A stretch of DNA of 20,922 nt from an uncultured Campylobacter sp. (GCF_938030815.1 NZ_CALHII010000116.1:1-20922), one strand, 5' to 3'; shown: positions 6,897 to 14,949, counted from the first letter of the stretch. Numbers and translations: made by a program. The notes: generated from the letters alone by a model not told the origin.

Positions 6897-8213
6897 TTGG
6901 ATTTTGAAACGATCAAAGAAAATATCATCTTAAAAGAGGGGGTCAAATACTTCGATTGCGCCGCCTCGGGCCTTGCGTATCGCCCTATAGAAGCGGAGAT
7001 CGAGCGCGTACTTGCAACATACGCCAACGTCCACTCGTCAGGCGGAGCCAACGCCGAGATTACGAGCGATTACTACGAAAATGCAAGGGCTAAAATCAAA
7101 GAGCTTCTGGGCTGCGAGGAGCGCTACTATCTGATCTCCTGCGGTTTCGGCGCGACCGCGGCGATAAAAAAGCTCTGGGAAATTCTAGGCATCTACCTGC
7201 CGCCTGCGACGCGAGATAGGCTGAGTTTGCGGCGCGAGAGCCTAAAAGATCTGCCGCTTTTCATCATCTCGCCTTTTGAGCACCATTCCGTGGAGATCAG
7301 CCTAAGGCAGGGGCTTTGCGAGGTCGTGCGCGTTCCGCCGGATCCAAGCGGGCTGATGGATTTTGCGCGCTTGGGTGAAATTTTATCCGCAAACAAAGGG
7401 CGCGAAATTTACGGCGTGCTTACCGCAGCATCGAATGTTACGGGGCTTAAGCTTGATTACAAGCGCGCTTACTTGATGCTCAAATCGCACGGCGGGCGGC
7501 TATTTGTGGACGCCAGCGCGCTCATCGCGCACGAAAACGTAGATACCAGCTTTTGTGACGGCGTGTTTTTCGGCGCGCACAAGCTCTTGGGCGGAGTGGG
7601 CGCTAGCGGAATTTTAGCGGTGCGAAAGGAGCTTTTGCGCGGCGAGGAGCCGACGTTCGCGGGAGGCGGCACGATCAAATACGCGGACGCCCTGACGCAG
7701 CGCTTTATAATCGACAAGGAGCGCTTGGAGGAGGCGGGCACGCCTGGCATCATCGCGCTGGTGCGAACCTATCTTGCTCTAAAACTTCGCAAAAGCGCGG
7801 GGCTAGAGGCGATCAAGTCGCGCGAAGAGGCGATTTGCAGGCGCTTCATAAGTGAAATTTCAAAGATCCCAGAGATTGAAATTTACGGCAATCTCACCGC
7901 GCCGCGCGTGCCGATCTTTGCTTTTAATATGAAAGGTCTCGGCGCAGACGCGCTGGCCGGGGTGCTTGGGCAGAAATTTGAGATTCAGACCCGCGCAGGA
8001 TGCGACTGCGCAGCGCCATACGGCTTTGATCTGCTCGGCTTACAGCCCGATACCGAGATGTCGCGCAAACCCGCTTGGGTGCGGGCTAGCTTCTCGTTCA
8101 TCCACGACGAAAGCGATGTGGATTTCTTGGCGGAGGCGCTAAGACAGATTGCTCGGATCCGCGATAAAATCACCTTCGTAGCGGGCAAATATCGCTGCGG
8201 CAGTATAAATTGA
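6897..8213 (+). CDS. Class V PLP-dependent aminotransferase, cysteine desulfurase-like
   Basis: A 438-residue fold-type I PLP enzyme of the NifS/SufS-like class V group. From TTG 6897, EHHS (about 128-131) stacks on PLP, FVDASA holds the ring-nitrogen aspartate (Asp205), and FFGAHKLLGG contains the Schiff-base lysine (Lys229). AGTPGI follows, and a cysteine loop RAGCDCAAPYG lies near residue 370 (Cys369, Cys371). The cysteine loop suggests desulfurase or selenocysteine-lyase chemistry, but the substrate is not fixed by sequence, and iron-sulfur assembly genes are absent nearby. The start was chosen from the -10 box and the GGAG spacing; the frame is open eight codons further up. The promoter overlaps the leader of the divergent DUF234 gene. 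Confidence 0.87.
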   Translation: MDFETIKENIILKEGVKYFDCAASGLAYRPIEAEIERVLATYANVHSSGGANAEITSDYYENARAKIKELLGCEERYYLISCGFGATAAIKKLWEILGIYLPPATRDRLSLRRESLKDLPLFIISPFEHHSVEISLRQGLCEVVRVPPDPSGLMDFARLGEILSANKGREIYGVLTAASNVTGLKLDYKRAYLMLKSHGGRLFVDASALIAHENVDTSFCDGVFFGAHKLLGGVGASGILAVRKELLRGEEPTFAGGGTIKYADALTQRFIIDKERLEEAGTPGIIALVRTYLALKLRKSAGLEAIKSREEAICRRFISEISKIPEIEIYGNLTAPRVPIFAFNMKGLGADALAGVLGQKFEIQTRAGCDCAAPYGFDLLGLQPDTEMSRKPAWVRASFSFIHDESDVDFLAEALRQIARIRDKITFVAGKYRCGSIN

Positions 8214-8838
8214 GCTTGCGAAATTTTATAACAAGAGCCGCTTTTAAATTTTACGGCGCGGGATTTTGCGACATAAAATTTTGTCGGGAAATTTCGCAGC
8301 GTAAAATTTTATAGCTTGGAATTTTAAAGCGCAGAATTTTATGCGCGGCTCGGGCGGTAAATACTCCGTGCCGATTGGAACGCGAAATTTTTCGGCATAA
8401 AATTTTGCGGTTTAGAATTTTGAAATTTTAAATTGCGAGCTGAATTCTGGCGGTAAATTTTGTGTTGAGGAATTTTGCGCCGTGGAATTTGAGTGGTAGA
8501 ATTTCGTGCCGCGCGTATAAATTTTAACACCGCCAAATTTTAAAATTCCTAAATTTTAAAATTTCGCTATTTCAGTGCGCTTTGCGAATCTTGCATTTTG
8601 TGGATGCATAGAAAATTCTGCGCCGTGGAATTTTAGCCGCAAAATTTGAAATTCCTCAAAACCGAATTTTACTCGGTAGAATTTCACGGCGAGAAATTTT
8701 ATCGTAGAGCCTGCGGCTGCGAAAATATGCAGACGCGCCCGCCCGAAAGCTAAATTAGGGCGCGAGCGCTTGCGATAAGAGCGCAAAATTTTAAGAAGCG
8801 AAATCTGCGCCGCTAAAAGGCGCAAAATTTCATTAAAT
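8214..8838. repeat. Gene-free block of phased RAATTY words, degenerate 15-bp repeats
   Basis: The 625 bases between two convergent genes hold about 30 RAATTY words (AAATTT, GAATTT, AAATTC, GAATTC). Many AATT centres are exactly 15 bp apart: 8306, 8321 and 8336; 8387, 8402, 8417 and 8432; 8457, 8472 and 8487; 8651, 8666, 8681 and 8696. The DNA between the words is mostly GC-rich (GCG, CGG). TGCGCCGTGGAATTT occurs at both 8476-8490 and 8619-8633. Short minus-strand frames here translate to KF-repeat peptides that merely mirror the words. I see no real gene. Confidence 0.75.
8806..8824 (-). terminator. Possible terminator of the phosphoethanolamine transferase gene
   Basis: TGCGCC and GGCGCA pair perfectly around a seven-base loop, starting about 15 bases after the minus-strand stop at 8839. 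The following T-run is poor, so this may be a transcript-end hairpin rather than a strict terminator. Confidence 0.4.
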
Positions 8839-10662
8839 TTACTCGCCGAATTCCTTCTGCAGTTTATAAACCTTATCGTAATCGACCCCCTCGATGATGC
8901 GCGGGCGCGAGGCGTTGAAATCCGCGTTTATCACCGAGCGAGCGGGATCATACTCGGGCAGGTCGGTCATCTCTAAAATTTCTGCGATCGCGTGGATGAG
9001 ATCGTCGTTTAAAAACGGCCTGTCTTTGGCTGCCGCGATGCGCGCCCAAAGATCAGCGTTTTGCTCTTTAAATTTATCCGATGCCATAAAAATTAACGGA
9101 ATTTCGAGCGTGAAACGGTTGATGCCGCCGTGGATCAGCTTGCCGCGGTATTGATAAAGGCTCTGGGCGTGGTCGCTGAAATAAACTATCAGCGTGTTGT
9201 CGCTTGCGAAAATTTTATAAATTTCGCTCACGATAAAATCGTTGTAAGCCACGGTATTTAGGTAGTGCGCGAGCTCTTTTTTCTGCCCCTCATCAAGCGG
9301 CTCGCGCGAGATGTCCGCGGCGCTAAATTTAGCAAAGCTTTTCGGATAGCGAAATTCGTAGCTTGGGTGCGAACCCATCAGATGAAGGATGAAAAATTTA
9401 TCCTTTTTCTGCGTGCCATTTACCTCTGCGGCGGAGCTTTCGTCCTTGCGTGCAAGAGGTGATCTTTTCGCACCCGATTTGAAATTTTTTATACTAGGAA
9501 GCATAACTTCGTCGAGCGAGTAGGCGTATTTGTAAATCGGGATCTGGTTCGTAAAGTCCGAGTGATCCGTCATCTGCGCGCTTGCGCCGCTTGCGACCGC
9601 CCACTGTCCGTAGCGCTCCTGGTTGCTGATCCAAAAGGTCTCGTAGTTTGCCAGCCGCGCGAGATTTACGATGTCGAGGTTGGCGCTCCACGGGCGCTGT
9701 TTTTCGCTCTCGTAATTTCCGAAATTTAGCACGTATTTTAGCACGTCGTTGGTCTTGGCACCCGGCGAGACGACGTCGCTAAAAGCGATTAAATTTCCGC
9801 TTCGCTCAAGCGCTTGCAGATTCGGTGTAGTGGGAAGATAGTAGCCGTATAGGCTCATAAAATTTCGCTGCAGGCTCTCTCCGATAATGAAAACGACATT
9901 TGAGATGCGGTTTGGCGCGGTTTTATGCGAATGTGAGGCGTAAATGCTTTGGTATCCCGCTTGCAGCTCGCGCACGCTTTTAAAATCGGCGCCGAAATAA
10001 TCCTTTGTAACGAAAGCAAAGTTATAAATCGGAATTTTATTTAGCGCGATTATGATGCTGGCGCGCATTTTCGAGCTTTTGGCTACGTAGCTTTTAAACG
10101 CCGCATGCGCAATAAAAACAAGCAAGCTAAGCAAAAAGATTAGCTTTATCGCGCGACATAGCTTCATCCGCACTCGCTGGCTCACTCTAAGCCTAAGAGC
10201 GGTGATGACGAATACTAAAAGTGCTAGAAAAGTCGCGATAAGCTTGAAATTTAAAAACGCATGCGCGAACTCAAAGGCCTCCTTGGGCGTCGTTTGCACC
10301 AGCGCATCCAGCGTGCCGTGCGAGTAGGTAAGCTCCAAGCTAAAGATCAAAAAAATCTGAGTGATCGCAAAGACCACGTTTATCGCCAGAAGCGCAAAGG
10401 AGAGAATTTTATATAGCCTGGCGCTATAAAAGCTAAGCGCGTAAAGCGCCAAAAAAAGTATCGTCACGCCGCAGATCGCAGACGCCACGAAAAACAGCGC
10501 CTGCGCAGAGAGCAGCTCGCCGCCGCGCGCGATAAGAAGCAACCCGAGGGCTAAATTTAATACTAAAACTAGCACGTATGCGTTTAGCACCGCGCCGTCA
10601 AATACCGATAGGAGGCTAAATCTATCTTTTAAAAATGCGCCGATATTTTTTACGAGGCTCAT
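8839..10662 (-). CDS. Membrane phosphoethanolamine transferase, sulfatase family (EptA/CptA-like)
   Basis: A 607-residue inner-membrane enzyme with about five N-terminal membrane helices (near 25-45, 52-78, 84-110, 138-157, 172-190) and a periplasmic sulfatase-fold domain. Visible active-site blocks are VVFIIGES with metal ligand Glu262, SPGAKTND with probable nucleophile Thr304, LMGSHPSY with His432, and YFSDHAQS with Asp497 and His498. The family moves phosphoethanolamine from phosphatidylethanolamine to lipid A, core sugars or other envelope acceptors, often giving resistance to cationic peptides. The acceptor cannot be told here. The start has AGGAATTTC directly before the ATG. It lies 15 bases downstream of uppP and is probably the last gene of that operon. 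Confidence 0.88.
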   Translation of the reverse strand: MSLVKNIGAFLKDRFSLLSVFDGAVLNAYVLVLVLNLALGLLLIARGGELLSAQALFFVASAICGVTILFLALYALSFYSARLYKILSFALLAINVVFAITQIFLIFSLELTYSHGTLDALVQTTPKEAFEFAHAFLNFKLIATFLALLVFVITALRLRVSQRVRMKLCRAIKLIFLLSLLVFIAHAAFKSYVAKSSKMRASIIIALNKIPIYNFAFVTKDYFGADFKSVRELQAGYQSIYASHSHKTAPNRISNVVFIIGESLQRNFMSLYGYYLPTTPNLQALERSGNLIAFSDVVSPGAKTNDVLKYVLNFGNYESEKQRPWSANLDIVNLARLANYETFWISNQERYGQWAVASGASAQMTDHSDFTNQIPIYKYAYSLDEVMLPSIKNFKSGAKRSPLARKDESSAAEVNGTQKKDKFFILHLMGSHPSYEFRYPKSFAKFSAADISREPLDEGQKKELAHYLNTVAYNDFIVSEIYKIFASDNTLIVYFSDHAQSLYQYRGKLIHGGINRFTLEIPLIFMASDKFKEQNADLWARIAAAKDRPFLNDDLIHAIAEILEMTDLPEYDPARSVINADFNASRPRIIEGVDYDKVYKLQKEFGE

Positions 10663-10677
10663 GAAATTCCTTGCGTA

Positions 10678-11454
10678 TTAAAATACAAATATGAAAAATG
10701 CGATGCCGATTAGAATTCTATAAATTCCAAACGGGATGAAGTCAAACTTCGAAACGAAACTTAGAAATAGTTTGATCGCCGCAAGCGCCACTACGAACGC
10801 CACTACGCCGCCTACGAGAAAGGTCGTGATATTGTCGGAGTTTTGCGCGAAGGTGTCTAAATTTTTATAGGTATCGTAAAAAGTCGCCGCAAACATCGTA
10901 GGGATCGCGAGCAGGAAGCTAAAGCGCGCGGCTAGGTTCCTGCTTAGCCCGCACAAAAGCCCTGCGATGATGGTAGCGCCGCTGCGCGAAGTGCCCGGCA
11001 CCATCGCAAAACATTGCGAAAGTCCGATGATAAAGGCCTGAACGTATGAAATTTGATCCAGATGCTCTAGCTCGCTTTCTCTCGGGCGCGCCTTGCGAAA
11101 GAGCTCGACCGCGATAAAAATAATACCCCAGCCGATCAGCGCGTAGGCGACGGTCTGCGGCGCGAATAGAGATTTGATACTTTTATAGAGCAAAAATCCG
11201 ATCGCAGCGGTGGGGATGAAGCCCACGATGAGCTTGCACCAGAGCTTAAAATCAACCAAAAGCCGCTTGTAAAACATCGCAACGACCGCTAGGATCGAGC
11301 CTAGCTGGATAACGACTTCGAAGCATTTAAGCGTATCGGTCTGCTGTAAGCCCATTAGTTTTGCGGCCAGGATCATATGCCCGGTCGAGCTTACGGGCAG
11401 AAACTCCGTCAGCCCCTCGACGATGCCTAAAATCACGGCGTCAAATATATTCAT
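10678..11454 (-). CDS. uppP: Undecaprenyl-diphosphatase UppP/BacA
   Basis: An integral membrane enzyme that dephosphorylates undecaprenyl diphosphate to regenerate the lipid carrier for peptidoglycan and surface polysaccharides. The 258-residue length is typical. The two family signatures are present: EGLTEFLPVSSTGH near residues 13-26, with catalytic glutamates Glu13 and Glu17, and VPGTSRSGATI in the second half, with the conserved arginine. Multiple hydrophobic segments fill the rest. The ATG lies 14 bases inside the end of thiE with AAGGA upstream, which indicates translational coupling. Higher expression of this family gives bacitracin tolerance in other bacteria. Confidence 0.96.
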   Translation of the reverse strand: MNIFDAVILGIVEGLTEFLPVSSTGHMILAAKLMGLQQTDTLKCFEVVIQLGSILAVVAMFYKRLLVDFKLWCKLIVGFIPTAAIGFLLYKSIKSLFAPQTVAYALIGWGIIFIAVELFRKARPRESELEHLDQISYVQAFIIGLSQCFAMVPGTSRSGATIIAGLLCGLSRNLAARFSFLLAIPTMFAATFYDTYKNLDTFAQNSDNITTFLVGGVVAFVVALAAIKLFLSFVSKFDFIPFGIYRILIGIAFFIFVF

Positions 11455-12055
11455 CCATTTTTTCCTTTAAATTTGCTAAATTCTGCGTGATCGAAGCGGG
11501 TCTGTAGATCGCCTCTACCATCGCGATATAATCAGGCTTGAGAGCTAAAATTTCATTTAAATTTTCTAAGTTTATTCCGCCGATTACGGCGATTGGGAGG
11601 TTTAAAGATTTTCGCGCCTCTTGCACGAGCGTATCGGGGCAAAGCGGCGCATCAGGCTTTGTCTTGCCGCACCTGAGCGAACCGAAGGCTACGTAGCTAG
11701 CGCCCTGCGCCTCGGCCTTTTGCGCGCGAGCAAGATCAGCGTAGCAGCTAACGCCGATGATCTTATCCGCGCCTAAAAACTCGCGCACCTGCGCCGTCTC
11801 GCCGTCGCACTCTCCGATATGCACGCCGTGCGCACCGAGCCTTTTGGCAAGCGCCGCATCGTCGTTTATGATGAGTTTGGCGCCGTAATCTTCGCAAAGG
11901 CCGATGAGAGAGCGGATTAAAGCTTCATCCCTCACGGTAAGCTTGCTGCGATACTGCACGAGCTTTACGCCGCAGCGCAAAATTTCATCTATCTGCGAAA
12001 AGATAGTTTGCGGCGGCGTTAAGACATCGTCGCTAAGTGCGTAAATTTCGCTCAT
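11441..12055 (-). CDS. thiE: Thiamine-phosphate synthase
   Basis: A 204-residue TIM-barrel enzyme that joins HMP diphosphate and HET phosphate to thiamine phosphate in the cytosol. Visible family blocks are LVQYRSK near the N-terminus (phosphate contact), LIINDD, GVHIGECD, YVAFGSL followed by a KTK triplet, and AVIGGI before the C-terminus. No other thiamine gene is in the window. Its ATG overlaps the stop codon of the SNase-like gene as ATGA, and its 3' end overlaps uppP, so it is tightly embedded in a non-thiamine operon. Confidence 0.94.
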   Translation of the reverse strand: MSEIYALSDDVLTPPQTIFSQIDEILRCGVKLVQYRSKLTVRDEALIRSLIGLCEDYGAKLIINDDAALAKRLGAHGVHIGECDGETAQVREFLGADKIIGVSCYADLARAQKAEAQGASYVAFGSLRCGKTKPDAPLCPDTLVQEARKSLNLPIAVIGGINLENLNEILALKPDYIAMVEAIYRPASITQNLANLKEKMDEYI

Positions 12056-12585
12056 TTATCTTTTTTCGGCATTGGCACGCCGTTTAGAATGCAGTTGGTA
12101 ACATCCCAAAATTTTGCGCTATACATTCCGCGCTTGGCCTCTTTGGCTTCCTCGGCAGCTTTTAAAAGAAGTTCGCTATCGTCGGTTATTGGCACGGCAA
12201 ATCCCGCCGCTACCAGGTCCAATCGCAGATTACTTTTAGGATCGCTTACGTCGCAAATATAGGCATCGTTGCCACGATTGATTAAATTTACGTAGTAGCG
12301 CTTGCCTTGTTTTATCACGGACTCGAGAGCTTTTTTATATTCTTTATCGAATTTCCTTAGCTCTTTGGCGTCCGTTATGCACCTTGAAGCGCCCGCGGCG
12401 ATTATGTTTAAATTTTTTAAGTCGCAGGGAAAGAAACGATCTTTTTGAGCTTTTCTAAAGGTAAAAACAAAGGTTCTGCCGTCATCGCCAAGACCTGCAA
12501 ATGCGGCGATGCCATATCTGTCTTTTTGCTCCGCAAAGCTCTGTGTGCAGAGCAAAATGGCAAGTGCTAAAAATATCTTTTTCAT
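12052..12585 (-). CDS. Exported SNase-like protein, probably without nuclease active site
   Basis: A 177-residue protein with a signal peptide (residues 1-18, ending SFA). The second half resembles the C-terminal part of staphylococcal-nuclease-like OB-fold proteins: YVNLINRGNDAYICDV, then LRLDLVAAGFAVPI and an AEEAKEAKRGMYS helix, similar to the end of thermonuclease domains. The Arg and Glu catalytic residues of that family are not evident, so it may bind rather than cut. Cysteines in FFPCDL, SRCIT, YICDV and TNCIL could form disulfides in the periplasm. It is first in the cluster with thiE, uppP and the PEtN transferase, with AGAGGA before the ATG. The fold call is moderate. Confidence 0.6.
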   Translation of the reverse strand: MKKIFLALAILLCTQSFAEQKDRYGIAAFAGLGDDGRTFVFTFRKAQKDRFFPCDLKNLNIIAAGASRCITDAKELRKFDKEYKKALESVIKQGKRYYVNLINRGNDAYICDVSDPKSNLRLDLVAAGFAVPITDDSELLLKAAEEAKEAKRGMYSAKFWDVTNCILNGVPMPKKDK

Positions 12586-12601
12586 AGGATTCCTCTTAGG
12601 C

Positions 12602-12631
12602 GGCGCAAATTCTGTGAGAGGAATTTGCGCC
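12602..12631. repeat. 11-bp perfect hairpin between the ABC operon and the SNase-like gene
   Basis: GGCGCAAATTC and GAATTTGCGCC pair perfectly around an eight-base loop. It lies 14 bases past the binding-protein stop and just ahead of the ribosome site of the next gene, all on the minus strand. It may terminate or attenuate the ABC transporter transcript. The T-tail is weak on the minus strand. Confidence 0.55.
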
Positions 12632-12644
12632 TAAATTTTGCGGA

Positions 12645-13385
12645 TTATTTTAAATTATACTTTTCCAAAAGTTTTTCGTAGCTGCCGTCCTTTTTCATCT
12701 CCTCAAGCGCTGCGTTAAACTTAGCTAGCAGCTCGGGATACTTGCCCTTATCAAATGCGATCGAAAAGCCCTCGCTGCCGTCGGATTCTTTAAAAAATGC
12801 GGTTAGATCGTCGTTTTTCTTAAGATACTCGTAGCCTACGGATGAATCCACGCAAAGCGCATCGATCTTTTTGTTCTTCAGCGACATAACGGCTACAAAA
12901 ACGTTCTCCGTAGCGCTAATCTCGGCGCCTTTTATATCTCTGATCGCAAGCTCTTGAATGGTGCCTAGCTGCGCGGCAAGGCGCTTGCCCTGCAGATCCG
13001 CCTTGGAATTTAACGAGCTATCGTCCTTGCGTTTGACGTATAAATTTTCGACTTTATAGTAAGGAGCCGTGAAATCGATCGCCTTTTTGCGAGCCGGCGT
13101 CGCGCTCATACCCGAGGCGATCATATCGATCTTGCCGCTTTTAATCGCAGGGATTAGCCCGTCAAAGCTCATATTTAAAATTTCATATTTCACGCCCGCG
13201 CGCTTGGCAAGCTCGGCTACTAGATCCATATCAAAGCCCGTGACTTTGGAGTTTTCATCCACGAACTCAAACGGCGGATACTCGGCGTTCGTGCCCACAA
13301 TGAGCGTATCTTTGGTGATGTCTTTAGCGACTAGCGAACCGCAAAGCAAAGCGCCCGCAACTAGAAATCTCATAAATTTTTTCAT
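12645..13385 (-). CDS. Polar amino-acid ABC transporter substrate-binding protein
   Basis: A 246-residue periplasmic solute-binding protein of the family 3 type (SBP_bac_3). Residues 1-20 are a signal peptide ending SLVA; the cysteine in LLCGS does not fit a lipobox, so it is probably soluble. GTNAEYPPFEFVD is the usual ligand-binding start, followed by GFDMDLV, MSFDGLIPAIKSGKIDMI and the DFTAPYY block. The ligand is an amino acid, but whether glutamine, histidine, arginine or cysteine is not decidable. AAGGAG precedes the ATG. It is the last gene of the permease-ATPase-binding protein operon, 11 bases after the ATPase gene. Confidence 0.93.
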   Translation of the reverse strand: MKKFMRFLVAGALLCGSLVAKDITKDTLIVGTNAEYPPFEFVDENSKVTGFDMDLVAELAKRAGVKYEILNMSFDGLIPAIKSGKIDMIASGMSATPARKKAIDFTAPYYKVENLYVKRKDDSSLNSKADLQGKRLAAQLGTIQELAIRDIKGAEISATENVFVAVMSLKNKKIDALCVDSSVGYEYLKKNDDLTAFFKESDGSEGFSIAFDKGKYPELLAKFNAALEEMKKDGSYEKLLEKYNLK

Positions 13386-13396
13386 TTCCCTCTCCT

Positions 13397-14125
13397 TTAG
13401 TGGTTTAAAATTTTATTTAGAAATTCTTTCAATCTCGGATTTTGCGGATTTTCAAATACGTTTTTAGGCGTATCGTCCACAGCGATCTTGCCGCCCTCCA
13501 TAAAAAAAATCCTATTTGCGACATTGCGTGCAAAGCCCATCTCATGCGTTACCACAAGCATCGTGATCCCCTCTTTGGCGACCTCTTTCATTATGCCTAA
13601 CACCTCGCCGATCATCTCGGGATCTAGTGCCGAGGTAGGCTCGTCGAATAAAATCACGTCCGGATTTACCGCCAAACTTCTAGCGATTGCGATGCGTTGC
13701 TTTTGCCCGCCGCTAAGCTTGTGCGGATAAGTATAGGCCTTATTGCTAAGACCGACCTTTTGCAGTAGCTCCTCTGCTTTTGCGTAGGCTTGTTCTTTAG
13801 TATAGATACCCGCTTTTATGGGCGCTAGAGTTAAATTTTCTAATACGTTTTTATTTGCAAAGAGGTTGAAATGCTGAAACACCATACTAACTTTGCGGCG
13901 AATTTTATTAATATCAGTGTGCTTATCGGTAATATCCTCGCCGTCTATTTTAATAGTGCCGCCGCTTGGAATTTCAAGCAAATTTAAGCAACGCAAAAAG
14001 GTCGATTTACCACCGCCGCTTGGACCGATGATAGCTACGATATCGCCTTTATTTATGGTCTTTGAAATTCCTTTTAGCACCGATAAATTGCCGTAGGATT
14101 TGGTTAAATTTGATATTTCAATCAT
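13397..14125 (-). CDS. Polar amino-acid ABC transporter ATPase
   Basis: A 242-residue ABC ATPase of the GlnQ/HisP group that drives amino-acid import. Walker A is GPSGGGKST (34-42), the Q-loop is MVFQHFNLF (about 81-89), the signature is LSGGQKQR (137-144), Walker B is VILFDEP (157-163) and the switch histidine is in VVTHEMGFA (His194). The complete motif set indicates an active enzyme. Its ATG overlaps the permease stop by eight bases, indicating coupled translation. Confidence 0.96.
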   Translation of the reverse strand: MIEISNLTKSYGNLSVLKGISKTINKGDIVAIIGPSGGGKSTFLRCLNLLEIPSGGTIKIDGEDITDKHTDINKIRRKVSMVFQHFNLFANKNVLENLTLAPIKAGIYTKEQAYAKAEELLQKVGLSNKAYTYPHKLSGGQKQRIAIARSLAVNPDVILFDEPTSALDPEMIGEVLGIMKEVAKEGITMLVVTHEMGFARNVANRIFFMEGGKIAVDDTPKNVFENPQNPRLKEFLNKILNH

Positions 14126-14822
14126 TGCGGTTTAACCTACTTTCTAGCATTTTTACTAAAAACGAGAAAAATTTCACGCTTGCATAGTAAAGCACTGCGG
14201 CAAAAAGTATCGGCTGGACGGTATAAAGCGCCGCCTGCATGCTTTTTGAAAAAAACGTAAGATCGGTGATTGCTACGAGGCCCACGACCGAGGTCTCTTT
14301 AAATAGGCTAATAAACTCATTTGCAAGCGCAGGCAGGATGTTTTTTATCGCCTGCGGAAAGACGATCTCTTTCATCGCTGTACCGTAGCCTAGACCCATC
14401 GCACGCGCAGCTTCCATCTGGCCGCGATCGACGCTATTTATGCCGCCGCGCACGATCTCCGCGACATAAGCTGAGCTATTAAGCCCCAGCGCAAAGATCG
14501 CAGCTGCGATATTATTGCTCCACGTAGCAAAGATAATAAACACGAACACCATCAGCTGGATAACGATTGGAGTTCCGCGGATGATATCCACGTATTCATC
14601 GATAATGAAGCTTAGAAATTTATTGTTTAGAAATTTTAAAAATGCCAGCATAAATCCTAATGCGATACCGATCACGATGCCGCCGGAGGTCAAAATAAGA
14701 GTGATGCCGTAGCTTTTGGCGTATGAAATTTTTTGCGCTTCGCTCAGTTCGGGATAGGTGAAATAAAGTCCCACGGCGATTACAGTCAAAACAAATACGA
14801 CCTTTAAAATTTTCTCGTTCAA
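14118..14822 (-). CDS. Polar amino-acid ABC transporter permease
   Basis: A 234-residue inner-membrane permease of the HisM/GlnP group. It has an N-terminal membrane segment, a long hydrophobic stretch near 36-66, DIIRGTPIVIQ, and the EAA coupling loop EAARAMGLGYGTAMKEIV followed by FPQAIK, which contacts the ATPase. Only one permease gene is present, so the transporter probably uses a homodimer. The start is TTG 14822 with AAGG about nine bases upstream; no ATG is available near the conserved N-terminus. It is the first gene of its operon and is divergent from putP. Confidence 0.93.
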   Translation of the reverse strand: MNEKILKVVFVLTVIAVGLYFTYPELSEAQKISYAKSYGITLILTSGGIVIGIALGFMLAFLKFLNNKFLSFIIDEYVDIIRGTPIVIQLMVFVFIIFATWSNNIAAAIFALGLNSSAYVAEIVRGGINSVDRGQMEAARAMGLGYGTAMKEIVFPQAIKNILPALANEFISLFKETSVVGLVAITDLTFFSKSMQAALYTVQPILFAAVLYYASVKFFSFLVKMLESRLNRND

Positions 14823-14858
14823 CCAAGGCGCCTTTTTCTTAAAATTTAAACGGCAAGA

Positions 14859-14864
14859 ATACTA
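14859..14864 (-). promoter_or_regulatory. Possible -10 box for the ABC transporter operon
   Basis: On the minus strand this reads TAGTAT, which would give a leader of about 30 bases before TTG 14822. It is a weak match in AT-rich DNA. Confidence 0.35.
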
Positions 14865-14919
14865 AAATTTCGTTAAAATCTGGCTAAATTCCGAAAGTAA
14901 AATTTTATTTGAAATAGAG

Positions 14920-14925
14920 TAAAAT
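14920..14925 (+). promoter_or_regulatory. Probable -10 box for putP
   Basis: TAAAAT lies 25 bases before ATG 14950, which also has a near-ideal ribosome site AAAAGGAGGT. TAAAAT words are frequent in this DNA, so the call rests mainly on position. Confidence 0.45.
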
Positions 14926-14949
14926 TAGCTTTTTTAAAAGGAGGTAACG

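Noticed and set aside
8339..8825. Minus-strand frames at 8339-8536 and 8556-8825 encoding peptides with repeated KF or NF every five residues
   Set aside because: The pattern is just the translation of the 15-bp spaced AAATTT words; the frames lack ribosome sites and the spacing shifts frame between runs, so a real pentapeptide-repeat protein is unlikely.
8214..8838. CRISPR array
   Set aside because: The repeated words are only 6-15 bases and degenerate, with no conserved 25-40 bp repeats or unique spacers and no cas genes nearby.
8214..8838. Intrinsically curved DNA or replication origin
   Set aside because: The A/T tracts are about 15 bp apart, out of phase with the helix, and no DnaA-box cluster or dnaA/dnaN gene is present.
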